From contig JAVGWX010000003.1 in assembly GCA_036924085.1 (NCBI GenBank), positions 123,763,468 to 123,827,467 of the forward strand: DNA of 64,000 nt, read 5' to 3'. Shown in pieces: positions 43,251 to 55,924 of this stretch. Positions within the stretch are counted from its first letter, which is position 1, and each line of letters begins with the position of its first letter. Made by a program: the position numbers and the translations under genes. The DNA is from Ariolimax columbianus (Eukaryota; Mollusca; Gastropoda; Stylommatophora; Arionidae). The notes under the pieces are model-generated. The model was not told where the DNA came from, searched no databases, and saw nothing but the letters and a program-made list of their open reading frames with translations.

Positions 43251-43478
43251 TGGACCATACAGCATGGGTCAAAGACATCATATGCCACATTACTTTAGTC
43301 AAAGAATGTCAACAACAACAGACATTTGGACCATACAGCAGGGGTCAAAGACATGATATGCCACATTACTTTAGTCAAAGAATGTCAACAACAACAGATA
43401 TCTGGACCATAAATCAGGGGTCAAAGACATGATATGCCACATTACTTTAGTCAAAGAATGTCAACAACAACAGACATC
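43251..43478. repeat. 76-bp tandem repeat, 3 copies
   Basis: Units start with TGGACCAT at 43251, 43327 and 43403. They are nearly identical (GGGTCAAAGACATGATATGC, TTAGTCAAAGAATGTCAACA). No coding role is supported. Confidence 0.95.
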
Positions 43479-43679
43479 TAAAACTTGACACGTAATACGA
43501 ATTGGGTGGCGGGCATTTTCTGGAACGAGTGGCCATGAGTGGGAGAAGTAATAATCATCACATTCCATCTAAGATGGAGTGAGCAAAAAATGAAATCATC
43601 AATACTAAAAAACACATTTATTATCAAATTAAAGAAAAAACCATGCATATAAGTACGGTACCAATATTTGTCCATACAT

Positions 43680-44140
43680 GGTAGTACCCCTTATTAGCCC
43701 AGTCAGACAGCACCCCTTGTTTTCACAGCCATGTAGTACCCCTTGTTAGCCCAGTCAGGTAGTACTTTTTGTTAATACAGTCAGGTAGTACCCCTTGTTA
43801 GTCCAGTCTGATAGTACCCCTTTGTTAGCCCAGCCAGGTAGTACCCCTTGTTAGCCCAGTCAGGTAGCACCCCTTTGTTAGCCCAGTCAGGTAGTACCCC
43901 TTGTTAGCCCAATTAGGTAGCACCCCTTTGTTAGCCCAGTCAGGTAGTACCCCTTGTTAGTCCAGTCTGATAGTACCCCTTTGTTAGTCCAGTCAGGTAG
44001 TACCCCTTGTTAGTCCAGTCTGATAGTACCCCTTTGTTAGCCCAGCCAGGTAGTACCCCTTGTTAGCCCAGTCAGGTAGCACCCCTTTGTTAGCCCAGTC
44101 AGGTAGCACCCCTTTGTTAGCCCAGTCAGGTAGCACTCCT
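43680..44140. repeat. 26/27-bp minisatellite, about 17 copies
   Basis: The unit is GGTAGTACCCCTTGTTAGCC followed by CAGTCA. Units alternate between 26 and 27 bp through CCCCTTG versus CCCCTTTG. AGCACC and CTGATAG variants recur in blocks, suggesting segmental duplication within the array. Confidence 0.95.
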
Positions 44141-44144
44141 TGCT

Positions 44145-46190
44145 GACTGTTTGCCCTTGAGGACGTATTCGTGATGAGCTGCCACTTATGGTTGAACACG
44201 TGATATTCACACCTGTTCGTGATTGCCGCGCCTTGTTTGACTGGGAATACTGGCATTTTCTATTGAGATGACTGTGTCATTATCATATGATCCTAACCAT
44301 GGACAAGGATGCTCAGTCTGGCCAAAAATTATGTATATGTAGACCATATCAAAGTTGCCTACCATGTTAGACCGCCTCAATGGCAGATGTTGTTGGTTTG
44401 CATCCCTCCACCCCTCACCCTCAAACACAAATTTTCAATTTTTGTGTATGAGTATTATAGTTGGAGACCATAACAGGTCATTCAACAAAGTAGGCGTAGA
44501 AAGAGACGCATACTAGCGGATGGGAAGTTACAAGACTGTCAGATAGCAACTCAAAGCTAATCAACTAGGCCGAAGTTCAACAAACCTGTTATTCAAGACG
44601 ATGTTCCTTCCCTCGTTAATTCGACTTCTCTAATTGCGGGTACACATTTGCAGCTAGGTAAACTGGTGCAAGTCGAGACCAGAAATTGTTTTCCGTTACC
44701 TAACCGGGGGAGACAGAAACTTGAACTACTTAGTTATTGAGCCGGTCACATACCGAATTTTAAAATGTTCGCTCTCAGAAAATGTATTTACAAAATCGTA
44801 CATTTTCTATTGCCCCTTTTGGGTGGTACGTTTTCAGGGCCAGGTGCACCATACTGACAAAGTTCCCACGTCCATGTTGTACACCTGCAAACAAGGTGTA
44901 AACATAGCCAGCCGAGGTTTGGATCATCACTGTGGAAGCTATTGTGGTTAACCTAACAAGAAGTTTAACATTGCGCTACAGTTAGGGGAGCCCCGAATCA
45001 CCTTTTTGTTTATTACGTCCCGAGATATAAAAAAAAGCGAATGAAACCTGCCACCAGTTGATATTCGTCATGATTGAAACAGCAGGAGTAGCTTCGGAAA
45101 CACACCACCTCTTTTCGAACAGTAAGCATAGCCAGGCATGCCATTGTGTGGAATCACGGGGATACGGGTGAAGTGAGATGGTCAAAGAAAATGCAAACAC
45201 ACAATTATGGAAACACAAACAGAGCCCCACTTGCAGGTGAAACAATAGATGCCAAAACATGGTACTGCTACGTTTGTTCCAAACATATTTACATTTTCGG
45301 CATGTCCGCAGATCTAAGAGCGAAGTATGATGATGATGACGAATAGAACAGTTGATAAACTTGCTATCGTATACTTCTTGTTCCCATACAGATATCCCAC
45401 TAACATCAAGTCTGTATCCAAGCAATTACAAGCGGTCTTAGAGTTGTGATTTTTGTAGCAATTATTATTGCATGATGAAGTTGCTCGCCCGATGAACAAT
45501 GGTCTTTCCACATATGTTACTGAATGCTGTAAAGGTTTAACAGCGGGAGTAATCTTTCCTCAATGAGTACTACTAGATTGTTTTTAGAACTATCTGACAA
45601 CTATTCTATCAGCGGCACGCAGACGATGAACGCCACGTAGCGTTTTCCCGCCAGTAATGTCGTTATTGGATACACACGATCACATATATCATGCTAGCAG
45701 ACAATGGGGAAGCTGTATTAGTTATAAATGCAACGACTAGCATAAATAAATATATTTATTCCAACAAACGAATAGTTTTACATACGAGAGCATCCACATA
45801 GAGAGGGAGACTCATCCGTGAAATAAGAAAAAATAAATGTGTCGTTACCAATTAAATAATATACTTTCAATATTACAATATGCAGGTCGCGGTAACAATT
45901 CATTCGATAAAGGTGAGTCAGAATAAAAAACCAAGAGGCTCTATGATCCGCAGATCTAATGTGTCTGGATCTCCATTGTCGTATATATATATATATGCTC
46001 CTAGCTTGTAAGCCGACAATTTATAATAATTTAGTTTTAATGGAAATATTACTGATAATACGGTTTATTATTGTTTGCTATTAAATAAGTTGCTAAATTT
46101 TAACACGAATTAAACTAAGCTGTTTAAAATCAACACCTTAAGCATATGTTTACATATTTGGAAAGTACCATTGATACTTCAGGGGGCACA
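44145..46190. other. No gene recognised
   Basis: About 2 kb without recognisable coding or repeat family. A short TA microsatellite lies near 45980. Some short open frames exist but none shows family similarity or splice context. Confidence 0.4.
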
Positions 46191-46194
46191 GAAG

Positions 46195-46670
46195 TAGGTG
46201 TAAAGGTTAGAATTGGGAGTCAAGAATACAGCATTCGTATTACTGAATAATATACGGACATCCAGGGAAATCAAGACTAATGTCAAGTTAGTACTCCTGT
46301 ACAGAGCAGAAACTTAGAGAATCACAGAGTCGTTCGTCAATAAATGTCTGCAAGGATAATGGGATTAGGCTTGCAAGCCATGGTGAGGAATGAAAACTTA
46401 TGCGGAAGGAGACATCAACAACCATTGGAGCAATAAATCAAACGTAGGAAACGTGGTTGTATATAACACAGGCTATGGAAAGCACCATCTAAAGGGACCA
46501 GACAGGCCATGTTATGGAATCCACGGTGAAAGAGGAAGAGACGTAGACCAAACAACACCAGAAGAAGATACTGAAATTGAACTTTGGTCCCTGGACCTCA
46601 AGTGAAAAGAGGCAAAAAGGGCAGCTCAAGACCGAACTTGTTGGGGAAGGGTTGGCAATGGACTATAACC
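46195..46670 (+). pseudogene. RTE-type LINE, RT C-terminal fragment
   Basis: In shifting frames the plus strand gives REIKTNVKLVLLYRAET, VNKCLQRIMGLGLQAMVRNE, QAMESTI-like, GKRKRRPKQ-like and AAQDRTCWGRVGNGL before its end. These are the consecutive thumb and C-terminal blocks of RTE elements. It is 5'-truncated and broken by several frameshifts. Confidence 0.75.
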
Positions 46671-47084
46671 CGCAAGGAGTCACGGGCATTGATGATATTG
46701 ATTGAAAAAGTATATTACATATTTATTTTCATGTTCCGATCATAGCTGGACACGAGAGGGGCGCCTCTTCCTATGATTCCTGTCTCCGGAAATGGGCTGA
46801 CTTCCACATTAGAATATTGTCTTGTAACTCGTGCTGGGCTCACACGTATCGCATGGAAGACTTCATATTATGTCATCTCAGGCCAGTTAACTTACTTGTT
46901 TTAACCCATCTGCTTTCCTGGGGATCGTATGGCTGGAACCGATTCATTTTTTTGGGATCGTCTACTTGAGCTATGCTCGTAAGACCAGCTGCAGTGGGTT
47001 GTCCTTGTACAACCTTTGACAATGTATTCCTTTGGCTCTCCAATCTTTTCATCCTCTGTAGGTCCCAAATTCAGCGAATTTGTT

Positions 47085-47272
47085 ATCCCCTCAGTAGTGA
47101 GCGCATGGCAGATGAAGCCAAGTAAAGCACAACCTTTTAGAGATTCTTGGTCCACCTTCATCAGCACGCTCGGGATGAATGAAATCGACTACAGCCCGCC
47201 ACGTAACGCCCTTTTCACGGCGCACACAAAAAAGTAAACTTACTCGCTGTGTGCATTAAACAACAACAACAA
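47085..47272 (+). mobile_element. SINE fragment with (AAC)n tail
   Basis: GTAGTGAGCGCATGGCAGAT and GCCCGCCACGTAACGCCCTT then TTCACGGCGCACACAAAA are the reverse complements of blocks at 55930-56100. The copy ends with AAACAACAACAACAACAA, a typical short-repeat SINE tail, which sets its orientation as plus. Confidence 0.65.
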
Positions 47273-47279
47273 CAAATGT

Positions 47280-48125
47280 CTGGTTCTGTGAGATGTCTTT
47301 CTGAACGAGCATTTGAATACAAAGGGATAGAGCGCTCATTCTTACAACAATTGTATATGTCGATCGGGATGTAAACGAGTACCTGGCTTACTGTTAGAGA
47401 ATTAACGGTGTCAAGGAATGGAACTGCCCACTAAACCTAATTATAAACGGAGACTTACTACAATGAAATATCTTTTACTTCATCCGCTACAACAGTGAAC
47501 GCTGTTAAACGACATTGGCAGTTACATTCCTTCTAAGACTGCTGCTTCCTACCAATTTGCATATGTTCTCCTCAATTTATAGCTCTAATGATTCATGTGA
47601 TTTATTACGAAACACGAGCCAGACAATAACGGACAAATACTTGTTATAAATATAAATGGGCTAAAAAGTTGAAACAATTCAGACTGTATATAAAATAGCT
47701 TTTTTTCTCCTCCGAATCAGCATCAATGCAATCCTGGTATGCCCATAAGTTCTGAGTCTCTCTCAGCAAATTGCGAGGCGTGTGGTTACTGATAGTTCAT
47801 ATTGGTTGTTCACACTCCTACCTCGTCCTGTTATGGACCTCACTTCTTCCAACCCTTGTTTAATTTTGAAATTCTTCAGTTTGTGAGGTGTCATCAGCCA
47901 ACATATTGTCATTGATAGACTTCAAAATGGCATGCATATCTAACTGATACTCATACCTGACGTATGAGTTGGGAAAGGTATAAACAGCAAGCAAGGGAGC
48001 TGGCCATCCAGCTTCACATAGGCTGTGGCTTAATACATGAAGAGTTACCTTCATCCCTGACGGCAATTGGTACCATGGGACTAACCTTTACCTTTACGAA
48101 ATGTATTGTTTCCAAAAGTAGTGAT
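47280..48125. other. No gene recognised
   Basis: No recognisable coding sequence or repeat. Confidence 0.4.
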
Positions 48126-48129
48126 TTGT

Positions 48130-48350
48130 AAGCCAGGATGTCAGTTCTCGCGCTGTCCTGAACCCGACATGACCAGGACAGTAGATATACACCGGCTTTG
48201 AAGGTTTGAGGCTTCTACATCTACTATCCACTTGTGCCTTAGCCAGCCCTTCTGTACCTTCACTAATAAAGATCGAAAGTCTGACACAGTGGCTGCCCTT
48301 CTTAAAGAGTTGTCAAATAGCCATCTCAGAACGAAAGTAATTGTTTCCAT
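48130..48350 (-). pseudogene. RNase H-like fragment (GWLxxxW...YCPGHVGF type)
   Basis: On the minus strand SLLVKVQKGWLRHKWIVDVE then ASNLQS, and after a frame change VYIYCPGHVGFR, match the second half of a retroelement RNase H. In that family a GWLxxxWxxAxxxSNL helix is followed by YCPGHxGVxGNExAD. The type differs from the WIPxHCG RNase H scraps elsewhere in the window, so it comes from another element family. Confidence 0.6.
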
Positions 48351-48817
48351 CTCTATTCTCATACTACATGTTGTACTACTGTATGCCCTACTCCGCTCAG
48401 CTACATCCTGACCTTTGACTCTAGCACATAAGTCTGACCCTGATTTCTCCTTTCATATCACATATTCATATGTACATATGACAGTGTCACTATCCTGAAT
48501 GATTTTACGTATAAGCTAGTTATCCTAAAGTTCTGATTTCCCATTGCACCACCGTCTTATACTGATTTTGTGATACTATCTCATTATATCTGATGTGTGA
48601 TCCCATTCTACCTTTTTGACTATCGTTTCAACTGTGCTCGCTTATCTAAGTGTTGTCTGTAACTGAGTCATCTACCGACATCCCTCTCTTTGTTCTTGTT
48701 CACTTGATGTCTGAAGTATTATTGTACAGCGGATACCTCTTGTCTGTGGTAAGTCGCACATATACTTTATGCCGTGTCGATTCATTTCAGACAAACATTT
48801 TAGCATGTCCCTCAACT

Positions 48818-49185
48818 TTATCTCGTGTGTTAGCTCATTGATTTTACCACATGGGTCCAGTGTTCTGACATTCCGTGTTTCTAGTATGAGCTTGGCCTTC
48901 CTCAGCGTTATGGTTCCACCAGAAGCACACTTATCATCTCCACCCTAATGTGGCACGGCAGGCACGGTCATTGTTAAAGCGGGCTGCGACCGAGCCGGTA
49001 TAGTTGGTCGTGATTGTGTCTTCATGGGTGAATCTTGGGCGGATGTCTCTTGGCGGAGCCCATCTCCTCTCTAAGCCGGTGCAAGCCAACATCTGCATCT
49101 GACATGGAGGAGTCCGTCTACCCAGTCGAGCCATTGCCTCGTTGCAGCCTCGCGGCCATAGTTTCCCAGTGTGGACCACTTGGAG
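48818..49185 (-). mobile_element. Inverted 5' piece of RTE-like LINE
   Basis: The minus strand reads SGGTITLRKAKLILETRNVR then TLDPCGKINELTHE. This is the EN start also present at 36760-36640, preceded by further 5' sequence up to about 49180. It is oriented opposite to the rest of the same family that follows at 49200-51180, head to head. Confidence 0.75.
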
Positions 49186-49199
49186 GTGAGGTTGACTTG

Positions 49200-51180
49200 T
49201 GTGTTCACTTTATCGACATGCTACTCATTTCACTTTTCGCTCCTCAGAAGAGAAGCTACCAACATCGCTCAGTTCCGATGCTGAGCGCAAACACACCATT
49301 GCACTCTTTGATACAGCAACAAAGTATACGGGGTGCTACCAAACAAAAAAGAAGCCATGGGTGACCATAGAAATTCTAGACCTTTGTGGTAGAAGAAGGA
49401 CACCGAAAAACCCAAAACATCCACCTGATGAGATCGGCAGATATAAAGGTGTAAATAAAGCGATACAACAGAAGATAAGAGAGACGAAAGAAGCGTGGAT
49501 ATGGGAGCAATGTACAAACATCGAATAGAGTTTAAAGAGAAATTACGCTAAAGAAGTATACAAGGTAGTCAAAGAAATGGTAACACCAAGACAAGACAGG
49601 AACTTAGTGATCCAGGATAAAAGCGGCAAATGTCTTATTGAGGACAATGACGCACTGGCACGATGGACAGAGTACTGTTCCGAGTTATACAACTATGATG
49701 CACGGAACGAACTCGGGAAAACAATCTCACCAACAACTACAGAGGATAACCAACTGATAACGAAGGAGGAGGTAACTGTAGCGGTAAAGACATTGAGAAG
49801 AGGGAAGGCGGCCGGTGTGGTGAACATACCAGCAGAGCTCTTACAAGCAGGTGGGGCTGTAATGGTGGAAGGCCTGACACACATCTGCAACAAAATATGG
49901 GCGACAGGAAACTGGCCGGACTTATGGACAAAATCGATGGTTATACCGTTACTTAAGTCTGGAAACCTAAAGCTGTGACAAAATTACAGAACATTAAGCC
50001 ACCCTAGCAAGGTCATGCTTAGATTAATCCTCGACCGATTAAAACCCCAAGCGTAGAACATCAATGCTGAGGAATACGCAGGGTTCAGAAAGGGAAGAAG
50101 CACTACAGAACATATATTTAATTGTTGATTTCAAGAAGGCGTTTGATAGGGTATGGCATAAAGCGCTATGGGTAACCATGAGGATGTATAAAATCAATGG
50201 GACCATTATAACGGTCCTTGAACACCTGTATGACAAGACGTGAATGAAAGACATGGGGACTGGATTCGTACATCAGTCAGGGTGAGACAGGGTTGTATAC
50301 TCTACTCAACATTTCACAACATATTCCTTTAGGGAATTATGAGTGAGGCACTTGGAGATCATGATGGTACTATCAAGATAGAGGGAAGAACGATTACCAA
50401 CCTTCGTTTTGCAGATGACATCGACGAGTTGGCTGCCACAGAAGCAAAACTCCAGGCATGGGTCAGAAGGCTCTTGACTATGGTATGTAGAATAACGCTG
50501 AAAAAAAAATTAATGACCAACAACGCCAAGGGTTTTAACAGCAGGATTAAAGCTATTCACCAGGAACTTGAAGTGGTTGACCGTTTTAAATATCTGGGTT
50601 CGATTGTCAGTGATGAAGGATCAAAATGTGAGGTGTTGGGCCAGAATAGCATAGACAAAGCGGCGCTTGCACGGTTCAACAAAATCTGGCAAGATAAACG
50701 GTTAGCATTATGCACGAAAATCAGATTAATGCATACATTGGTCCTGTCAATATTCCTCTTTGCTTGTGAGATATGGACAATTACAGCGGAGAATGCAGGC
50801 CTTGGAGCTGAGATGTTTCTGAAAACTTCTAAACGTCATGTACAACGATCGAGTTACAAATGAGGAAATACGAGGAAGAATTACAATAGTAAAAGGGCCT
50901 TTTGAAGACCTCTTGGCAACTGTCAAACGAAGAAAATTCGCTTGGTACGGTCACATGTCCAAATCAAATTGTCTTGCAAATACGATCCTGCACGGGAAGG
51001 AGCAAAGCAGACGATGAAGACGCCGTCCCAAAAAGAGGTGGGAGGACAACATTACAGAATGGACCAATTTTCGAGCAGAAGAGGCACAGGGAGCGACCGC
51101 TGACAGAGAGGGGTGTCGTGGGGTTGTGATCACGTCTTCGTGTGTGCCCCCATCGACCTCACTGGTTGCGGGATGACCTG
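49200..51180 (+). mobile_element. RTE-like LINE, EN end to RT C-terminus
   Basis: The plus strand carries CYQTKKKPWVTIEILDLCGR, then the RT fingers (MVTPRQDRNLVIQDKSGKC, RGKAAGVVNIPAELLQAGG). A damaged palm follows, with GCxGFRKGRSTTEHIFN-like, VRQGC and LRFADDIDELAATEAKLQA motif C near 50410. The thumb is VVDRFKYLGSIVSDEG and LVLSIFLFACEIWTITAE. It ends with a GWRGVV-like block near 51120. It is the same family as 34318-36760 but keeps the RT core that copy lost. Multiple stops lie between 49980 and 50340. Confidence 0.85.
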
Positions 51181-51189
51181 ACATGACCA

Positions 51190-52369
51190 GTACCTCAACT
51201 TAAAAAAAACGAGGCATCTCTAGTGCATCCCAGAACCGATCGCATTCCCTCATTCCTTGATTTAAAGCTATTATCTTTGTATATCTTCTGGAAAGTTCCT
51301 GTGGAGTCTTGAACATTGTGAATAAATTAGATTGAATTCGTCACATCTATCCCTCGATGCATGAGACAGAACGTCTGATTGGTAACACCATTGCCCAGCT
51401 CGGTTATAAACTCCTCTCATCTCTCGCGTTTTGATACTCTGGCTAAAGATATAAAACAACTGTTGGCTCTATGTTTGTTATCATTCATCTAATCAACATT
51501 GCCGACATTCAGAGACCTTCTATTGGGATTTTAACTATTTTGTTGTGCTGTCTGATTCAACCATTATCGTTAGACAAAAGAGGGCCAAGTGGTCTTGATT
51601 AGAACAAGACAGGCAGTTCATGTGAGAGATTGTCACAGTGTTGTGCTTGATATCTGAAAAAAATGTTTGGGTTTCTTGTACCTGGTGGCTTCTTCTTTCG
51701 CACGCAGGTCACATTTCCTAAGCCAACAATTCGTTAAAGTGCATTGAGTGAGTAACATTACTAGATATCAATGCCACGTCAGTGTATTCCAATTCATAGA
51801 TGCTAATCTTGTTTAGCAACCGTCATTCAGGATTGCAAGGTTTTTGTGTAGTAGTGATTGACTCAAACCAATCCCTTGCATATTTTCCCTACAATTTCCC
51901 CATACCCAGGACTTAGAACTATATTCCTCAGTAAAAACGCACTTCTTGCAAAGCATTTCCGACAATTCAGCCAGAAAAATCCAACTTTATTACATCAAAG
52001 AGAAGCTCTGGATGTGTATTCAAATGATACATTATCAAATCTTGGTTTATTGTTACTCCAAATTCCTTGTAGATCAACTCCTCAATTTGACTGGCATCAT
52101 GTATGTGAGAGTTTTTGCTTCAAGGACATAGGCAGGCCTCGTCTTCCAGGCTTACGTGGATTACTGTAGTAGATGTAGTCTGAACACCTGATACTAACAT
52201 TCTCACTCAATATGGTCCTCTAGATTATGAGGATGTCGAAGTCATAGATCAATTTTGTCGATGTATTGCTTTACCTTGAGTGGCGTTGCGGCATTTCAAA
52301 TATCCGAAAATGTACTTTTTAAAACGAAGTTAATTTGATTTCCTTGAACCTTTTCCCTTCCCACCTCTT

Positions 52370-52429
<60 letters not shown>

Positions 52430-53150
52430 TTTCTTTCTTTTCTTATTCTCATTCTTCTTTTCTATAGCATATTTCCTCTTGCACCAATCTGTCTTGTTGC
52501 CATTGTCTGGAGACATTGACGACGGAACACGACCCTCGTAGCTCCTGTGACAACTATTATTTGTTGTTTGTCATCACAGTTTTCCTTCTCATAGATGTTC
52601 GGCCTATCAGACTGAAAAGTCTTGTAAACCTAGTTTGTCTTCGGATTTCTCCTCTATCCCATTTTTTTGTTTGTTTTTTGCTTAGATGTTTGCCTCACTA
52701 GTTTCTACTGGCGGAGGCGCGCCATTTTCCACCCCAGACCGTAGTCCATTGAGCGATATCAGGACGCATAAACCAGTGCTTGGATGCATGTGTGCATCTG
52801 TATGTACCTATGCTAGGTTTGTGCGCCCTTAAAAGCTAGCCCAACCAAAGTGCAATGGAAGGGCCTCACCAGGAGGGCGCGTGTGAAAGTTGTGCAAGGG
52901 TGTGACTGTAGGACAGAGTCAAATGAAACAGAGTGAGGTGAGAAGAGAGAGACGGGGAAGAGTGTCCCCCCGGGTGAGCAATTATATCCTCCTCTATCCC
53001 ACACACTAGACATCCCCACAACTACGTCAACAGTATACATAAACAAAACAGACCAGCTCGATTATCATTACCGCCAAATTAATACAACTTGGAGGACGCC
53101 AACGTAACCTTCGGTTCACAAGCATGGTCATCACATAAGAAATTGGCACA
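51190..53150. other. No gene recognised; contains (TC)n
   Basis: Apart from the CT microsatellite at 52374-52432, I see no recognisable coding or repeat content. Confidence 0.4.
52374..52432. repeat. (TC)n microsatellite
   Basis: About 58 bp of almost pure CT dinucleotides with one TA interruption. The long open frames in this area on both strands are by-products of the repeat. Confidence 0.97.
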
Positions 53151-53154
53151 ATCA

Positions 53155-53510
53155 CTTGGAACAGCATTCACATAATCAGGCTTCTGATTGATTTAATCGC
53201 TTTCAACTGCACTTTCAGGATATTAACTTTTTCTTCGTTGTTGTGTGCTCTCAAATAATGGCAGTTATCTTCCTCATAAGCCTGAATGTCCTCATCGTCA
53301 TATCTCGCAATTCGGGTTGTAGAGCGCCATGTAGCCACTCTGCTCCTCTCGTGGAGTCGGCAGACCAGCAGAACATGTTCCACTGTTTAATTGTTCTGCC
53401 CACATAGACACATGTCTGTGTGTCCGAGTTTTAATTTGTTGAACATGCTCTTTTTAGTCTGCAGTGACCTGTTCAAACTCTGAATATTGTCGCGTGATCT
53501 TTTCTTGGCA
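53155..53510 (-). pseudogene. LINE RNase H C-terminal tail
   Basis: On the minus strand LNRSLQTKKSMFNKLKLGHT then DMCLCGQNN and TVEHVLLVCRLHERSRVATW form the usual end of I-type RNase H ORFs (LxTGHxRLNxHLxxKLxxGHTDxCxCGxxxQTxEHxLxxCPLY). The catalytic part lies outside or is lost. Confidence 0.7.
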
Positions 53511-54252
53511 AAAAGTAGTTTGCTTCTGCTATATCAGATCCTGTGTGTTCTCTGTACCACAGACTTTCAAGTTAAATGTTATCATTGTAGGATATTAACT
53601 ACTCGGTACAGGAGAATGTTGAGAACTCTGAAGATATCTAATGAGACTAATGAGTATACACCGATGAAGGCCAATTTGCAACTGATCTTTATCAGCATAA
53701 ATATGTTTTTTTAGACGTGAAATGATAATAAGGGGATTAGAGTTTATTGGGACAATAGACACACATTGCTGAACAAAAGCCAAACTGTACAGATTAATAT
53801 CATAACATAGTGGTAGAACTGGAACAACTGAAGAGACATACAAGACTAGAGACAGGAAGCTATGTAGATCCATGATGGCCTACACATGTCGGCATGGTGA
53901 TGATGAAGATCACTACGTCACTGAATCTTGCTGACTTTCACGTAACACTATTGGCCTAGTTGCCAAATAGTTGTCTTTCCCTTCAATTATTGATCTTCAT
54001 TTGCTCAGTATATTCAACTGCAAATTGGTACCTGATTTATAGTTTTAAAAAGTCAAGAACCGAAAGAGCTCACCCCGCCTCTGTAAAATCATAGACTCGG
54101 TACAACAAGATATTTAACACCCCATCCTCTGCGGCTATATCTACTATGGGACGATCTTCCTACTGTCTTGACAATTGGTCCGCTAGAAAAATCATGAGAA
54201 CCACTGAGTTAGAGGGTTTGAGACGCGCTGCTACAGTCAGACTTCAAACTTC

Positions 54253-54260
54253 TATAAAAG
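54253..54260 (+). promoter_or_regulatory. Candidate TATA box (TATAAAAG)
   Basis: This consensus TATAAAAG lies 121 bp upstream of the ATG of a candidate signal-peptide exon. A start site about 30 bp downstream would give a 5' UTR of about 90 bases. Confidence 0.35.
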
Positions 54261-54373
54261 GATGTCGTACGCTATGCCTTCGCCAGTAGAATCCAGAAAG
54301 GCAAACCTGTAAACACATTGTGACCGAACAGTTGAGACCTGAACTGTGGAGTGGAAGGCAGACACAAGTCAAG

Positions 54374-54431
54374 ATGTCATTTGTAACCAACACCACGGCG
54401 ATTTCACTCTTGCTTGTCTTATTTTATATTG
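54374..54431 (+). CDS. Candidate first coding exon of a secreted protein (signal peptide)
   Basis: The ATG at 54374 (AAGATGTC context) opens MSFVTNTTAISLLLVLFYI, with a strong hydrophobic core typical of a signal peptide. The frame is then cut in phase 1 by an excellent donor, TTG|GTAAGTG, at 54431/54432. With the upstream TATAAAAG, this layout is what one expects for exon 1 of a small secreted-protein gene. Downstream exons are not established. Two phase-compatible open stretches follow acceptor-like sites at about 55249 and 59612, but neither has recognisable homology. It may also be a chance combination. Confidence 0.33.
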
Positions 54432-54504
54432 GTAAGTGTTATGACATTCAATGTTTGTTCATGTATTTATATGTGTTTGTCTGCGCGTGTGTGTATGATA
54501 GCGT

Positions 54505-54700
54505 GGTATAAGAGTTAAACGTCCGTTTGACAATTCCAAAGCACTGAGTTCAAATCCCGACTTGTCCAGTGTGGCAAACATGTTTTTTTTTACGTTGTAT
54601 GATTTGCTTCTTCCCGAACAGAACGTAATGGCAGCCTTACGTTCTGCACACATGGCAGGAAACTTTATAAGAGCCAAATAGGTTGGTCGTTATAAGAAGT
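54505..54700 (+). mobile_element. tRNA-like SINE head
   Basis: AGCGTGGTATAAGAGTTAAA is A-box-like, and CTGAGTTCAAATCCCGACTT about 40 bp later is a good B box. The following sequence does not match the other SINE cores in the window. If the 54374 exon is real, this lies in its first intron. Confidence 0.5.
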
Positions 54701-55337
54701 TCTGGTAAGTACGTGCTACTTACATGAACATACATATGAAACTAATCTGGTCAGGACACCTCGTAAACTAGCACCGTATCTGTATAATGAGATATCTAAG
54801 ACTTCATATCTAACAGCACTGTCTGATATCAGACATGGAACTAACTTTACCAGTAAAAATATATTATCATATTGTCCATGTACCTGTTACGCTTTCTCTC
54901 TCTCACTTACTCTGTCCTCCTCTCATTATAATCCCACACCATTCCCCTCGTTAGGTCAAATTTCCGTTACCAGCATCAATTAGCAATGTATTATAGTATA
55001 CGATTTGTCTCTCTTGCACGAGTTGTTTCCAGGTGTCGCCTCTGTATATTCAAGAGACTTTATTAGGCCTACTGTCACATTGCATGTAGCAATTATTTTC
55101 GACTAAAAATGCGGTGTAATATCTCTAGTAGACTCTGACAAGTGGGTAAGTAATCTAATGTGTGTTTAATGGAAGCTCAAAAAACAAATTCGCATACATG
55201 CTACATAAATAAAACAGTGAATAATTCCATCTCTCTCAATTATTAGAAGTAGAACCAGTAGAAGAAGAAGATTTGAGTTTCTCGACATCTTCTTTTATAA
55301 GTATCACGCCAGTGGACTATTACATATCGTGTCACGA

Positions 55338-55562
55338 CACATTGTCCTTAGTGATTGTGTTCAATAAAGTTGTCGATTGCTTGACATTAATCTTAGATCT
55401 CGTTCCAATGTAATGATTCTTATCAATAACATTGTCGATTTCTCTACTAGCCTGGGCATTAATCTTAGATGTTGCCACAATGTATTGTCTACAGTGATTT
55501 CTATCAATAACGTTGTCTATTACTCTACTGACATGGACATTAATCTTGGACTCGTCATAATA
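55338..55562. repeat. ~80-bp diverged tandem repeat, 3 copies
   Basis: ATCAATAACRTTGTC, TCTACT and GGACATTAATCTTGGA blocks recur at intervals of about 80 bp, with ACATTAATCTTAGATCTCGT in the first copy. The copies are clearly diverged. Confidence 0.75.
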
Positions 55563-55564
55563 TA

Positions 55565-55900
55565 TTACTAGCAGAGCACCCGGCGTTGCCAGACATAATT
55601 ATAAACGTAATGAATTATTTTAATCCCTTCCACAAACCTCTCCCCTCCCCCAGAACACCATTGCTCTCCTTTTCCGCCGTTGTACCCGTCCATTTCTTCC
55701 TCTGTCAACCCAGATAGTCTTCTAACACCCCCCCCACCCCCTCTCAACTCGCTCGTCACCCTATACATCTCTTTCCCGTCAATTCCCTCGTCACTCCATA
55801 TATCTCTTCTTCACTTCCTACCCAGATCTTACAAGCTGTACCGAACATGGACCATGTCATTCACATCGTCCCAAGCCCTATGATAAAAGCCCATTCGATC
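55565..55900. other. C-rich intergenic stretch
   Basis: The plus strand is strongly C- and T-rich with very few G, including a CCCCCCCCACCCCC run. Similar base asymmetry recurs at 60.6-60.85 kb, and both begin near ACTAGCAGAG. The stretch may be one low-complexity repeat family. No coding support. Confidence 0.45.
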
Positions 55901-55924
55901 ATGATGTTGTAGTTGCTGAACGCC

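Noticed and set aside
52319..52541. Ser/Leu-rich and Arg/Glu-rich open frames
   Set aside because: Translation of a (TC)n microsatellite on both strands.
55568..55883. Pro/Ser-rich and Gly/Arg-rich frames at 55.6-55.9 kb
   Set aside because: By-products of a C-rich, G-poor low-complexity stretch.
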